Notes: generated by a model not told the origin, from the letters alone. DNA of 64,000 nucleotides from Pseudoxanthomonas dokdonensis (GCF_001431405.1 NZ_LDJL01000015.1:62001-126000); one strand, 5' to 3'; numbered from the stretch's first letter, positions 9,262 through 20,099 are shown. Numbers and translations: made by a program.

Positions 9262-10920
9262 TTACTTGGTGATGTCCACGTCCTTGGTTTCGCGCAGGAA
9301 CAACGAGCCGATGACGAAGGTCATCAAGGCGATGACGATCGGATACCACAGCCCGTAGTAGATATTGCCGGTCGCTGCCACCAGCGCGAACGAGATCGTT
9401 GGCAGGAAGCCACCAAACCAGCCGTTGCCGATGTGGTACGGCAGCGACATCGAGGTGTAGCGGATACGGGTCGGGAACAGCTCCACCAGCCATGCCGCAA
9501 TCGGGCCGTAGACCATGGTCACGTAGATCACCAGGATGGTCAGGATCAGGATCACCATCGGCTTGTTGATCCGCGCCGGGTCGGCTTTCTCCGGATAACC
9601 GGCCTGGGCCAGCGCCGCCTTCAGCGCGCCGGTGAAGGTATCGCCCTGGCTCTTGGCATCCCCGGCGCTCAGGCCGGCACCTTCATAGCTGGTGACCTCG
9701 GTGCTGCCGATGCTGACCTTGGCCACGCTGCCGGCCGGCAGATCCTGCACGGTGTAGGGCACGCCGGCCTTGGCCAGGGCGGTAGCGGCGATGTCACAGG
9801 AGCTGATGAACTTCTTCTTGCCAACTGGATCGAACTGGAAGTTGCAGCTGTCGGGGTCGGCGTGGATCACCGCCGGCGCGCTGGTGCTGGCCTCTTCGAT
9901 GGCCGGGTTGGCGTAATGGGTCAGCGCCTTGAACAGCGGGAAGTAAGTCAGTGCCGCGATCAGGCAGCCGGCCATGACGATCTTCTTGCGGCCGATCTTG
10001 TCCGACAGCCAGCCGAAGAAGACGAAGAACGGGGTGCCGATGATCAGCGCCGCGCCGATCATCAACCAGGTGGTCGTGGCGTCGACCTTGAGCGATTGGC
10101 CAAGGAAGTACATCGCATAGAACTGGCCGGCGTACCAGACCACCGCCTGGCCGGCGGTCGCGCCGAGCAGCGCCAGCAGCACGATGCCGCCGTTCTTGGA
10201 CAGGAAGCTTTCGGTCAGCGGTGCCTTCGACTGCTTGCCTTCGGCCTTCATCTGCTGGAACAGCGGCGATTCGCTCAATTGCATGCGGATCCACACCGAT
10301 ACGCCCAGCAGGATGATCGATACCAGGAACGGAATGCGCCAGCCCCAGTCCTCGAACGCCTCGGTACCGATCGCCGTGCGCACGCCAAGGATGATGATCA
10401 GCGACAGCAGCAAGCCGACCGTGGCGGTGGTCTGGATGAAGCTGGTGTACAGCCCGCGCTTGCCATTGGGAGCATGCTCGGCCACGTAGGTCGCCGCACC
10501 ACCGTACTCGCCACCCAGGGCCAGGCCCTGCAACAGGCGCAATACGATCAGGATGATCGGCGCCGCTATCCCGATGCTGGCGTAACTGGGCAACACGCCG
10601 ACCAGGAACGTGGATATGCCCATGATGACGATGGTCACCAGGAACGTGTACTTGCGTCCGATCATGTCGCCGATGCGGCCAAACACCAGTGCGCCGAAAG
10701 GCCGCACCGCAAAGCCGGCGGCAAATGCCAGCAGGGCGAAGATGAAGCCGGTGGTTTCGTTGACGCCGCTGAAGAACTGCTTGGCGATGATGGCCGCCAA
10801 CGAGCCGTAAAGATAGAAGTCGTACCACTCGAAGACCGTGCCCAGGCTGGACGCGAAGATGACCTTCTTGTGGCCCTGGGTCAGGGTGCCCGACGGCGCC
10901 GGGCTGCTGCTTGTGTTCAT
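9262..10920 (-). CDS. MFS transporter of the metabolite:H+ symporter (ProP/MHS) family
   Basis: This 552-residue inner-membrane carrier has an MHS-type N-terminus (SSLGTVFEWYDFYLYG), the loop 2-3 motif GRIGDMIGRK and its repeat DKIGRKK. It is about 100 residues longer than ordinary ProP-type carriers. Residues about 335-450, between predicted helices 9 and 10, form a hydrophilic periplasmic insertion with two cysteines (359 and 375). It follows the porin gene by 11 bases and ends in a terminator. Next to acs, acetate, propionate or another carboxylate is a reasonable substrate guess. Confidence 0.88.
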   Translation of the reverse strand: MNTSSSPAPSGTLTQGHKKVIFASSLGTVFEWYDFYLYGSLAAIIAKQFFSGVNETTGFIFALLAFAAGFAVRPFGALVFGRIGDMIGRKYTFLVTIVIMGISTFLVGVLPSYASIGIAAPIILIVLRLLQGLALGGEYGGAATYVAEHAPNGKRGLYTSFIQTTATVGLLLSLIIILGVRTAIGTEAFEDWGWRIPFLVSIILLGVSVWIRMQLSESPLFQQMKAEGKQSKAPLTESFLSKNGGIVLLALLGATAGQAVVWYAGQFYAMYFLGQSLKVDATTTWLMIGAALIIGTPFFVFFGWLSDKIGRKKIVMAGCLIAALTYFPLFKALTHYANPAIEEASTSAPAVIHADPDSCNFQFDPVGKKKFISSCDIAATALAKAGVPYTVQDLPAGSVAKVSIGSTEVTSYEGAGLSAGDAKSQGDTFTGALKAALAQAGYPEKADPARINKPMVILILTILVIYVTMVYGPIAAWLVELFPTRIRYTSMSLPYHIGNGWFGGFLPTISFALVAATGNIYYGLWYPIVIALMTFVIGSLFLRETKDVDITK

Positions 10921-10931
10921 TGAATTCCCCT

Positions 10932-12335
10932 TTAGAAGCTGTACTTGACGGAGGTTTGGAACCGCTTCAGATCACCCTCGCGGTCATCTTCCAGTTCGCG
11001 CTTGCCGTAGCCGACCTCGGCGCCGATATCCAGTTTCGGGAACGGCGAGTAGATGACGTTGGCGTGCACCGACTGCGCGCGTTCGGTGGCGGCGTAGCCG
11101 GTGATGGCCGGGTCGTTGTCGAACTCGGCCGCCGAATACATCAGGTTGGTGCGCAGTTTCGGACTCCAGACATGGCGCCAGGAGACAAAGCCGCCGTAGC
11201 CGTCCAGCGCATTGATGTCGATGATGTTGCCGTTGGCATCCAGCTCGACCACGGTGTCGGCACCCAGGCCGAACGCCATGTAGCGGCCGATGCCGCTGCC
11301 GGCGTTGACCATGTAGCGCAGGTCGTCGCTGTCACCCATGTTGAACTTGCCGGACACGCTGACCGCGGCGCCGGTGTCGGTTTCGTCGCCGTACTTGAAC
11401 TGGCGCAGCAAACCGGCCACGGTGAAATGGCCCCAGTCGCCCTTGGTCAGCCAGCGCCCGGTGATGTCGGGCATGACGTCGTCGCCGGAATTGGGCAGTC
11501 GTGCATTGAACCCCTGCAGCGTGGTTTCCGGGTTTTCCGCCGACACCGACCAGGCACCGTTGGTGTAACGGACCTGCGCCTGGCGGACGAAGGTGGTGCC
11601 GTCGGTGACGCCGACGAAATCCACCGCGTCCGGCAACGCCGCCACGTCCTGGAAGTTGGACCAGGTCTGGCCGGCCAGCCAGTTGTTCCAGCTGACGTAG
11701 GCCTGGCGCAGGGTCACCGCGTAGGTATTGGTGGAGGTTTCGTTGCCGGCCAGTGCATTGCTGCCGCCGCCAAAGAAGTCCGCTTCGATGTAGGCCTTGA
11801 ACTTGTCGCCGTTGTCGGTGACGTTGTCGACGCCAAACCAGAAACGCGAGAACTGGGCGTGGAAATCGGTGTACGGGTCGCCGCCACTGACACCCTCGCC
11901 AGCCACCGGGATGGTACTGGGCACATAGAACAGGCGACCGGAGTTGCCATCGGCAATCGGGCCGTCGCTGGTGTCGGTGACCATCGCGTCGAGCTTGATG
12001 AAACCGCCATAGGAAAACACCGATCCCGGATTGGCGGCGGTGGTGATGGTGGTTGACTGGATCGGCTGCTTGCCCGCGGGCACGGCAGCGACCGCCGGTG
12101 CACTGGCCTGCGCTGACTGCACCGCGGTCACCTGGCTCTGGGTCTGTTCAATCTGTCCCTGCTGTTGCTGCTGCGCGGACAACAACAACTGCACCTGCTT
12201 TTCCAGCTCGGCCACGCGGGCCTCGAGTGCCTGTTCCCTGGCGGACTGCGCGAACGCCATGCCCGGTGCCAGCAAGGCTACAAACAATGCCGTCGCCAAG
12301 GGCCGGCGCGCCATCGACCTGAAACGTGTGTTCAT
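10932..12335 (-). CDS. DcaP-like trimeric outer-membrane porin
   Basis: The 467-residue protein has a signal peptide cleaved near residue 29 (GMAFA), a short coiled coil (about 30-75, ALEARVAELEKQVQLL then Gln-rich), a Gly/Asp/aromatic-rich beta barrel and a terminal Phe (VKYSF). This matches DcaP of Acinetobacter, a dicarboxylate channel with an N-terminal coiled coil. The start at 12335 has GGGAGGGG upstream. It is the first gene of the carrier operon and divergent from acs, suggesting joint control of carboxylate uptake and activation. Confidence 0.85.
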   Translation of the reverse strand: MNTRFRSMARRPLATALFVALLAPGMAFAQSAREQALEARVAELEKQVQLLLSAQQQQQGQIEQTQSQVTAVQSAQASAPAVAAVPAGKQPIQSTTITTAANPGSVFSYGGFIKLDAMVTDTSDGPIADGNSGRLFYVPSTIPVAGEGVSGGDPYTDFHAQFSRFWFGVDNVTDNGDKFKAYIEADFFGGGSNALAGNETSTNTYAVTLRQAYVSWNNWLAGQTWSNFQDVAALPDAVDFVGVTDGTTFVRQAQVRYTNGAWSVSAENPETTLQGFNARLPNSGDDVMPDITGRWLTKGDWGHFTVAGLLRQFKYGDETDTGAAVSVSGKFNMGDSDDLRYMVNAGSGIGRYMAFGLGADTVVELDANGNIIDINALDGYGGFVSWRHVWSPKLRTNLMYSAAEFDNDPAITGYAATERAQSVHANVIYSPFPKLDIGAEVGYGKRELEDDREGDLKRFQTSVKYSF

Positions 12336-12411
12336 AACCCCTCCCGAAGAAACGCACGCCTGCCGACGTGGTGTCCGGAGCCTTGCGCCAGACGTGCGCG
12401 GCCACCATTCG

Positions 12412-12427
12412 CCATTAGTCGTAGTGG
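12412..12427 (-). promoter_or_regulatory. Candidate regulator site near the porin promoter
   Basis: The minus strand reads CCACTACGACTAATGG, an imperfect palindrome containing TACGACTAA. It lies about 80 bases before the porin start. The shared core with the acs-side site suggests a single regulator, and the neighbouring CrbR-like protein is the obvious candidate (inference). Confidence 0.45.
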
Positions 12428-12497
12428 CCGGGTGCATGCGCGAAAGCACTTGAAAACAGCCTCCGGCGCAGTCATGCGGGCAAGCGCGCGGCAGCCG

Positions 12498-12516
12498 GAT
12501 ACGACCAAGGTCTAAG
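12498..12516 (+). promoter_or_regulatory. Candidate regulator site near the acs promoter
   Basis: The segment GATACGACCAAGGTCTAAG has a dyad (GACC-AA-GGTC) and repeats the TACGAC[C/T]AA core seen on the porin side in the opposite orientation. It is about 130-140 bases upstream of the acs start. Confidence 0.45.
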
Positions 12517-12529
12517 CTGGTTGCTGCAA

Positions 12530-12551
12530 TGCCGCATGCCGGAATGCGGCA
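12530..12551. repeat. Perfect 8-bp inverted repeat upstream of acs
   Basis: TGCCGCAT and ATGCGGCA flank a 6-base spacer (GCCGGA). It lies between the candidate regulator site and the acs start, so it could be an operator or a hairpin in a long 5' leader. No T-run follows. Confidence 0.5.
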
Positions 12552-12647
12552 AACTCGACGCTTGAGTGCATGTCATCCGCCGTTGCCTACGGCGCGGCAG
12601 CTGCCGGCAGATAATCCAACCCCATCATCAGTGCTCGGGAGGGCCCC

Positions 12648-14591
<1,944 letters not shown>

Positions 14592-14695
14592 AACCCGCAT
14601 GCGCTTGCCAGGCATCGACCACCGATAAGCCGGCGTTGCCAGCGTCCGGCTTATGATGCCCGCCCGAACACGCTTCCCCGCCACCGCCAGCCCCC

Positions 14696-15367
14696 ATGAC
14701 CACACTGCTGATCGCCGATGACCATCCGCTGTTCCGCGAAGCGCTGCGCGGGGCGGTGCAGCGGGTGATGCCGGGGATGCGACTGCACGAGGCCGACAGC
14801 GTCGATGCGCTGTATGCACTGGTCGAGGCGCATCCGGACGCGGATCTGCTGCTGATGGATCTCAACATGCCTGGCGCCCACGGCTTCAACGCGCTGGTCC
14901 ACCTGCGCGCACTGCATCCGCAGTTGCCGGTGGTGATCGTGTCGGCGCGCGAGGAGCCGACGGTGATGCGGCGTGCACTGGACCACGGTGCACTGGGCTT
15001 CATTCCGAAGTCGGCCGACTCGGACACCATCGGCCAGGCCATCGGCGCGGTGCTCGAGGGCGAGCGCTGGGCACCGGCGTCGGCGTTGGGTGCGCCGGCC
15101 ATCGGCCAGGACGAATACGAAGTCGCGCAGCGGCTGCGCGATCTGACCCCGCAGCAGTTCCGGGTGCTGCAGATGTTGGGCTCCGGCAGCCTCAACAAGC
15201 AGATTGCCTATGAGCTCAGCGTTTCCGAGGCGACCATCAAGGCGCACGTCACCGCCATCCTGCGCAAACTCGGGGTCACCAACCGCACCCAGGCGGTACT
15301 GATGGCCGGCAAGCTGTCGGTCGATCCGGTAGCGGCCTCGGACCTGGTGCTGCCCGACGGCGATTGA
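14696..15367 (+). CDS. crbR: LuxR/NarL-type response regulator, CrbR/ErdR-like
   Basis: The 223-residue protein has a receiver with phospho-acceptor Asp55 (LLLMDLNMPG) and a C-terminal LuxR helix-turn-helix (LTPQQFRVLQMLGSGSLNKQIAYELSVSEATIKAHV). Its place just after acs, and a CrbS-like sensor 5 kb away, match the CrbS-CrbR (MxtR-ErdR) system that activates acs in Vibrio and Pseudomonas. It starts 104 bases after acs and could be cotranscribed. The symbol rests on family plus context, not on measured orthology. Confidence 0.8.
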   Translation: MTTLLIADDHPLFREALRGAVQRVMPGMRLHEADSVDALYALVEAHPDADLLLMDLNMPGAHGFNALVHLRALHPQLPVVIVSAREEPTVMRRALDHGALGFIPKSADSDTIGQAIGAVLEGERWAPASALGAPAIGQDEYEVAQRLRDLTPQQFRVLQMLGSGSLNKQIAYELSVSEATIKAHVTAILRKLGVTNRTQAVLMAGKLSVDPVAASDLVLPDGD

Positions 15368-15400
15368 GTCCGGTCGCGGTACGGACCCAACCTGGCCGGA

Positions 15401-17083
15401 TCAGCCCGCCGCGGCGACCTGCGATCCGCGACAGGCGGAGAACAGATCCCAACGCGGTTGGTAGACATGGCTGCGCACGTCCATGATGCCGAGCACCGAA
15501 TCGAACAGGTAGTCATGGCTTGCAGGCCGGGCAGCGCGCTCGCGGACGCATTGCAGATCCAGTCCGGTATCGGAGGCGAAGCCCGATGAAAACCACATCA
15601 CCATCGGCACATGGGTCTGCTCGGACGGGGCAATGGCGTAGGGAACGCCATGCAGATACAGGCCTTTCTCGCCCAGCGACTCGCCGTGATCGGAAACATA
15701 GATCATTGCGGTGTCGTAGCCGGGCAGCTGGGCCAGCGCATGGATGGTGCTGGCGAGCACATGATCAGTGTAGGCAAGGGCATTGTCGTAGGCATTGACG
15801 ATCTGCTGGCGACTGCACTGTCCCAGATCCGGCGAGCGGCATACTGGTGAGTAACGCTCGAATCCGGGCGGATAGCGTTCGAAATAGTTGGGACCATGGT
15901 TGCCAAGCTGATGCAGCACCACTACGCGGTCGCGCATCGGCGTGGCCACCTGCCCGGCAAGTCCCTGCAACAGGATTTCGTCCAGACAGCGTTTGCCATC
16001 GCACCAGCGCGGGTCGTTGGTATCGTCCAGTGCCTGGGTTGGCAACCCATCACAGACATGCTTGCAGCCGGACTGGTTGTCACGCCACAAGGTCGCGATG
16101 CCGGCGTGGTCGAGTACGTGCAGCAGCGATTGCTGCTGGCGGATGGCCTTCTCGTCATAGTCGTGGCGACCTATCCGCGAAAACATGCACGGCAGCGACA
16201 CTTCGGTCGCGCTGCCACAGCTGCTGACCTGGCTGAAGTTGATGACGTTGGCCTGGGCGAGTTCCGGGGTGGTGTTGCGCTCGTAGCCATCCAGGCCCCA
16301 GTTGGCGGCGCGGGCGGTTTCGCCGACCACCAGTACCAGCAGGCGGGGTTTGCGGCCGGTCGCGGCGGGCACCTGCCGCGCATCCAGGCCCACCGGGGTG
16401 CGCGCCGGCTTCGCCACCGGTTCGTCGTGGCCGAGCACCGTGACCAACGACACCAGATAGTTGGCCGGTGCCACCAGATAGCGTACTTCGTGCTGGTTGC
16501 GCATCAGCGAGGACAACGGCTGGAACGCCAGCATCGCCGCCAGCGCGGTCGCAGCGCCCACCGCCAGCACGAAGCCCGCGCGCACAAGCAGTGCCCGTCG
16601 CCGCGGCCGCTGGATCAATTGAACCCGTGTCAGCACAGCGACCGGCAACAACGCCAGGATGACCGGGATCAACAGCCGCCAGGTGACCAGTTCGCTGGCT
16701 TCCTTGCGGTCGGTATGCAGGATGTTGCGCAGCATGTCGGCGTCGAAGTAGATGCCGTAGGCACTCATGTAGTGGCTGACCACTGCGGTCACCAGTATCA
16801 ACACCGCCAGCACCGGCTTGATCGCCCGGGTGGGTACCAGCAGTGCCAGCAGCAATGCATGCAGTCCGCTCAGGATCACCAGCAACGCCAGGCCCAGCTG
16901 CCATTGCGCCAGCGGATGCGGCAGCACCTGGTGCCAGAAGGCGCCGTTGCTGAACACCGTGAAGTACAGACTGGCGAGCAGGATCAGTACTTCGCTGCCG
17001 ATATGCGGCCTGTGCCGCAGCCAGGCAACATCGATGAAGCGCGCCGCGCCGCTCGCACGCAGGCTGGAAGATGGCGTGCTCAT
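15401..17083 (-). CDS. eptA: Phosphoethanolamine-lipid A transferase (EptA/Mcr family)
   Basis: It transfers phosphoethanolamine from phosphatidylethanolamine to lipid A in the periplasm, lowering surface charge and sensitivity to cationic peptides. The 560-residue protein has five N-terminal membrane helices and a sulfatase-fold domain. Visible catalytic residues are Glu255 (VVGET), Thr293 in SATEVSLPCMFS, His395 (LGNHGP), Asp464-His465 (VSDHGES) and His477. It overlaps the upstream PAP2 gene by 4 bases (ATGA), so the two are translationally coupled. Confidence 0.93.
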   Translation of the reverse strand: MSTPSSSLRASGAARFIDVAWLRHRPHIGSEVLILLASLYFTVFSNGAFWHQVLPHPLAQWQLGLALLVILSGLHALLLALLVPTRAIKPVLAVLILVTAVVSHYMSAYGIYFDADMLRNILHTDRKEASELVTWRLLIPVILALLPVAVLTRVQLIQRPRRRALLVRAGFVLAVGAATALAAMLAFQPLSSLMRNQHEVRYLVAPANYLVSLVTVLGHDEPVAKPARTPVGLDARQVPAATGRKPRLLVLVVGETARAANWGLDGYERNTTPELAQANVINFSQVSSCGSATEVSLPCMFSRIGRHDYDEKAIRQQQSLLHVLDHAGIATLWRDNQSGCKHVCDGLPTQALDDTNDPRWCDGKRCLDEILLQGLAGQVATPMRDRVVVLHQLGNHGPNYFERYPPGFERYSPVCRSPDLGQCSRQQIVNAYDNALAYTDHVLASTIHALAQLPGYDTAMIYVSDHGESLGEKGLYLHGVPYAIAPSEQTHVPMVMWFSSGFASDTGLDLQCVRERAARPASHDYLFDSVLGIMDVRSHVYQPRWDLFSACRGSQVAAAG

Positions 17084-17859
17084 GCGCTGTCACCACGCAG
17101 CAGTATCGGCTGGATCTGCTTGTCCGGTGCCACGGCAACGCCATCGTGTGCACTGGCAGGAACATACATCCAGCGATACACCAGCAGGCTGGTGAACCAG
17201 CACAAGGCCAGGGTACTGATGTCGTGCGACATGAAATGCGCGCCGCGCAGCTGCTGCGAGATCCCGAACAACGCGCCCAGCAACAGCCCGCAGGCCAGCC
17301 CCCACCAGCGCCAGCGAGGACTCACCACCAGGGCCAGGAAGTACAGACAGACCCACGCATAGCCGGCGCTGGCATGGCCGGCGGGGAAGCACGACGCAGC
17401 CGGTAAACCCGCCGGCCTCAACTGCAGCAAGGCAATGAATGGCCGGCTGCCGCCATAACGGCTCAGGTCCCACGGACAGTCCATGCCGGTCAGCTGTTTG
17501 AGCAGGGCCACCAGCCCGGTCGACAACAGCACCGACAACAGCACCAGCAACAACGGACGCCGCCAGGGCCGCAGTGCATCGATCCTGAAGCCCGCCAGAT
17601 AAGCCAGCAACGCCATGCCCCAGCCAAGCGTACTCAGGTGCTTTCCCTGTTGATGGATGAGCTCCTGGGTCAAAGGATGGAAGCGCAAGCGCCAGGCGTG
17701 GCCTTCCCAGGCATAGACATGGTCGGCAATCCACATGTCACCACCCAGCCACAAGGCACCCAGCACCACCAGCGTGGCCAGCAATGGCAGGAAGATATGA
17801 CGATGGATCCAGATCGGGTCGTTGTCGGCCAGGCGCATCGCGATTGGCGTTCGGGCCAT
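17080..17859 (-). CDS. PAP2-family membrane phosphatase
   Basis: The 259-residue multi-spanning protein carries the three PAP2 motifs: a Lys-containing first motif (KQLTGMDCPWD), PAGHASAG in place of PSGH, and RGAHFMSHD. It probably removes phosphate from a lipid on the periplasmic side. Coupled to eptA, it may trim lipid A (LpxE-like) or recycle a lipid phosphate, which is inference. The start is uncertain: Mets at 17934, 17889, 17859 and 17838 are possible and none has a good Shine-Dalgarno sequence. Confidence 0.85.
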   Translation of the reverse strand: MARTPIAMRLADNDPIWIHRHIFLPLLATLVVLGALWLGGDMWIADHVYAWEGHAWRLRFHPLTQELIHQQGKHLSTLGWGMALLAYLAGFRIDALRPWRRPLLLVLLSVLLSTGLVALLKQLTGMDCPWDLSRYGGSRPFIALLQLRPAGLPAASCFPAGHASAGYAWVCLYFLALVVSPRWRWWGLACGLLLGALFGISQQLRGAHFMSHDISTLALCWFTSLLVYRWMYVPASAHDGVAVAPDKQIQPILLRGDSA

Positions 17860-18139
17860 GCGTTGTCGCCGGCAATCAGGCAGCTGCATCAAGAAAATCC
17901 AGGCACGGGAATCGTGGTTCCGATGGCTCACCATGCTGTTGCCGGCACTGTCGGAGCGGGGTCGGAAAGGTGTTGGATGGTGGTTAAAACCCGGGTTATG
18001 ACGGTTTTTTCGCCAGATGCTTCAGCAACGGTTGGGTTGCGGACGCAAACGATTTTCATTGCCGGCGTCCGAGCGTGCCATCACTGGTCACGATGTCGGC
18101 TGTGGGCGTAAGCTTGCCTTCCTGCCCCGGGAATCGCCC
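17860..18139. promoter_or_regulatory. Divergent region between the PAP2-eptA operon and its two-component pair
   Basis: About 280 bases without a convincing gene. It contains a 10-bp palindrome AACCCGGGTT (17988-17997) inside a pair of direct GGTTA repeats 12 bases apart (17982 and 17994), a plausible but unproven OmpR-type regulator site. Confidence 0.4.
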
Positions 18140-18850
18140 ATGCGTCTGCTGGTCATCGAAGACAATCGCAACGTGGTTGCCAACCTGTTCGAATATTTCG
18201 AGGCGCGCGGCCACGTACTGGATGCCGCCCCCGATGGCATCACCGGGCTGCACCTGGCCAGCACCCAGCCATACGATGCGGTGGTGCTGGACTGGATGCT
18301 GCCGCGGATGGACGGCAAGGAGGTCCTGCGCAGCCTGCGCGAAGAACACAACAACCCGGTGCCGGTGATCATGTTGACCGCGCGCGATGAACTGCCGGAC
18401 AAGATTGCCGGTTTCCGGGCCGGTGCCGATGACTACCTGACCAAGCCGTTCGCACTGCCGGAACTGGAAGTGCGGCTGGAAGCGGTACTGGCGCGCGCCG
18501 CCGGTCGTGGCCGCGCGCGGGTGCTGGAAGTGGCCGACCTGCGGCTGGACCTGGACACCCTCGAAGCCAGCCGTGGCGGACGTCGGTTGCACCTGTACCC
18601 GGCCTGCCGCAAGCTGCTGGAAACCCTGATGCAGGCGAGCCCGGCCGCGGTCACCCGCGAGCGGCTGGAATACGTGCTGTGGGGCGACTCGCCACCGGAA
18701 GGCGACATGTTGCGTTCGCATATCTACGATCTGCGCCGCAGCATGGACGGGCCGTTCCCGACCAAGTTGCTGCATACCTTGCCGCGGGTGGGTTACCGCC
18801 TGGCCCGGACCTCCGATGCAGATGCCGATGACCGCGCCGCCACGGGCTAG
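18140..18850 (+). CDS. OmpR/PhoB-type response regulator
   Basis: The 236-residue protein has a receiver with Asp51 (VVLDWMLPRMDG), the Lys of DDYLTKPF, and a winged-helix DNA-binding domain ending LLHTLPRVGYRLA. The start MRLLVIEDN at 18140 is chosen because upstream in-frame residues are not family-like. It overlaps the kinase gene by 35 bases and is divergent from PAP2-eptA, which it may control in the manner of PmrA (inference). Confidence 0.92.
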   Translation: MRLLVIEDNRNVVANLFEYFEARGHVLDAAPDGITGLHLASTQPYDAVVLDWMLPRMDGKEVLRSLREEHNNPVPVIMLTARDELPDKIAGFRAGADDYLTKPFALPELEVRLEAVLARAAGRGRARVLEVADLRLDLDTLEASRGGRRLHLYPACRKLLETLMQASPAAVTRERLEYVLWGDSPPEGDMLRSHIYDLRRSMDGPFPTKLLHTLPRVGYRLARTSDADADDRAATG

Positions 18851-20099
18851 CCTGCGACGGAGGATCATGGGCTGGGTGCTGACCTACCTGGCCTGTGTCA
18901 GCATTGCGATCCTGCTCGGCGGTGCGTTGATCAACGAGCGGGTCGAGCGTCTGGTCTGGACCTCGATGCTGAGCGCCGAGCTCGAGCATTTCCGCGAGCG
19001 CAGCCGCAACGATGCCGACTACCAGTGGACCGATACCGGTGGCACCCGCCTGTTCCTGCCAAACCAGCGGCCATGGCCGCCAGAACTGCAGTCGTTGCCG
19101 CCGGGCCTGCACGACGATATCCCGGTCGCCGGCAAACTCAGCGTGGTCCTGGTCGAGGATGGCGAACGCGGACGCCTGGCGCTGGTCGAGGATGTCAGCG
19201 AATTCAATCGCTATGACGACTCCATCCTCGCCCTGATCGTCGGCGCGACGGCTTTCGTGCTGCTGATCCTGGGCCTGGCCCTGGCCTGGGCGCTGGGCCG
19301 GGCGACCCGGCCGTTGCAGCGCATTGCCGACGACATCGCCGGCCTGCGACCGGATCAGCCGAGGCAGCGGATTTCAATGCTCAGGCACAACAGCCGCGAG
19401 CTCTGGCAGATCAGCGAGAAGTTCAACGAATACCTGGATCGCAACGAAGCTTTCATTGAACGCGAGCGCACCTTCATCAACAGCGCCAGCCATGAACTGC
19501 GCACGCCGGTGACGGTGATGATCGGCGCCAGTGAACTGGCCCTTGCGCAGACCGATCTGTCAGCCAGAAGCCGGGGACATATGCAGCGCGTACTGAGCAC
19601 CGCGCGCGAGATGGATGATCTGATCGGCATGCTGCTGATGCTCGGCAAGGATCCCGCGCGTGTCGGCCGCATGAGCGATCAGATCGCCCTGGATCAGTTG
19701 TTGCCGGAGATCGTCAAGCAGCACCTGCACCTGACCCGCGACAAGCAGTTGACGGTGACCATCGCGCCACTGCCGGCCTGCGATATCATCGCGCCGCATG
19801 CATTCGTGCAGGCCGCGATCGGCAACCTGCTGCGCAACGCCATCGAAAACAGTGACAGCGGCGAGATCATCGTGTCGCTGCTGGCCAACGCGACCGTGAT
19901 CATCGACGACCCCGGCCACGGCATGAGCCCGGATCAGATCAGCCGCATCTATTCGCGGATGGCGCGCGGCGAACCGATGCCCGGCGATGGCATCGGCCTG
20001 GAGCTGATCACCCGTTTGAGCGATCACCTGGGATGGAAACTGGAGTTTTCCGCCCGGCACCCGCGCGGCACCCGCGCCAGCCTGCGCTTCAGTGCCTGA
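18816..20099 (+). CDS. Sensor histidine kinase paired with the preceding regulator
   Basis: The 427-residue kinase has two membrane helices (about 19-39 and 136-158) flanking a periplasmic sensor of about 95 residues. A HAMP-like linker, the H-box FINSASHELRTPVT (His226), an N-box (NLLRNAIENS) and G-boxes (DPGHGM, GDGIGLEL) follow. An alternative Met lies at 18828. Its last 11 bases overlap the end of the convergent CrbS-like gene. The signal is unknown. Confidence 0.92.
   Translation: MQMPMTAPPRASLRRRIMGWVLTYLACVSIAILLGGALINERVERLVWTSMLSAELEHFRERSRNDADYQWTDTGGTRLFLPNQRPWPPELQSLPPGLHDDIPVAGKLSVVLVEDGERGRLALVEDVSEFNRYDDSILALIVGATAFVLLILGLALAWALGRATRPLQRIADDIAGLRPDQPRQRISMLRHNSRELWQISEKFNEYLDRNEAFIERERTFINSASHELRTPVTVMIGASELALAQTDLSARSRGHMQRVLSTAREMDDLIGMLLMLGKDPARVGRMSDQIALDQLLPEIVKQHLHLTRDKQLTVTIAPLPACDIIAPHAFVQAAIGNLLRNAIENSDSGEIIVSLLANATVIIDDPGHGMSPDQISRIYSRMARGEPMPGDGIGLELITRLSDHLGWKLEFSARHPRGTRASLRFSA

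Larger units (their letters stand above)
12336..12647. promoter_or_regulatory. Divergent control region between the porin operon and acs
   Basis: These 312 bases hold no gene. They contain two copies of TACGAC[C/T]AA (12415-12423 minus strand, 12500-12508 plus strand) and a perfect 8-bp inverted repeat at 12530-12551. The plus side ends in GGGAGGG before the acs start. I could not place the -10 and -35 boxes with confidence. Confidence 0.7.

Noticed and set aside
9256-10923. A 555-codon open frame opposite the carrier gene
   Set aside because: It is the GC-rich antisense shadow of the MHS carrier, whose strand shows clear transmembrane and motif conservation. The antisense product is low-complexity Gln/Arg/Asp-rich with no family features.
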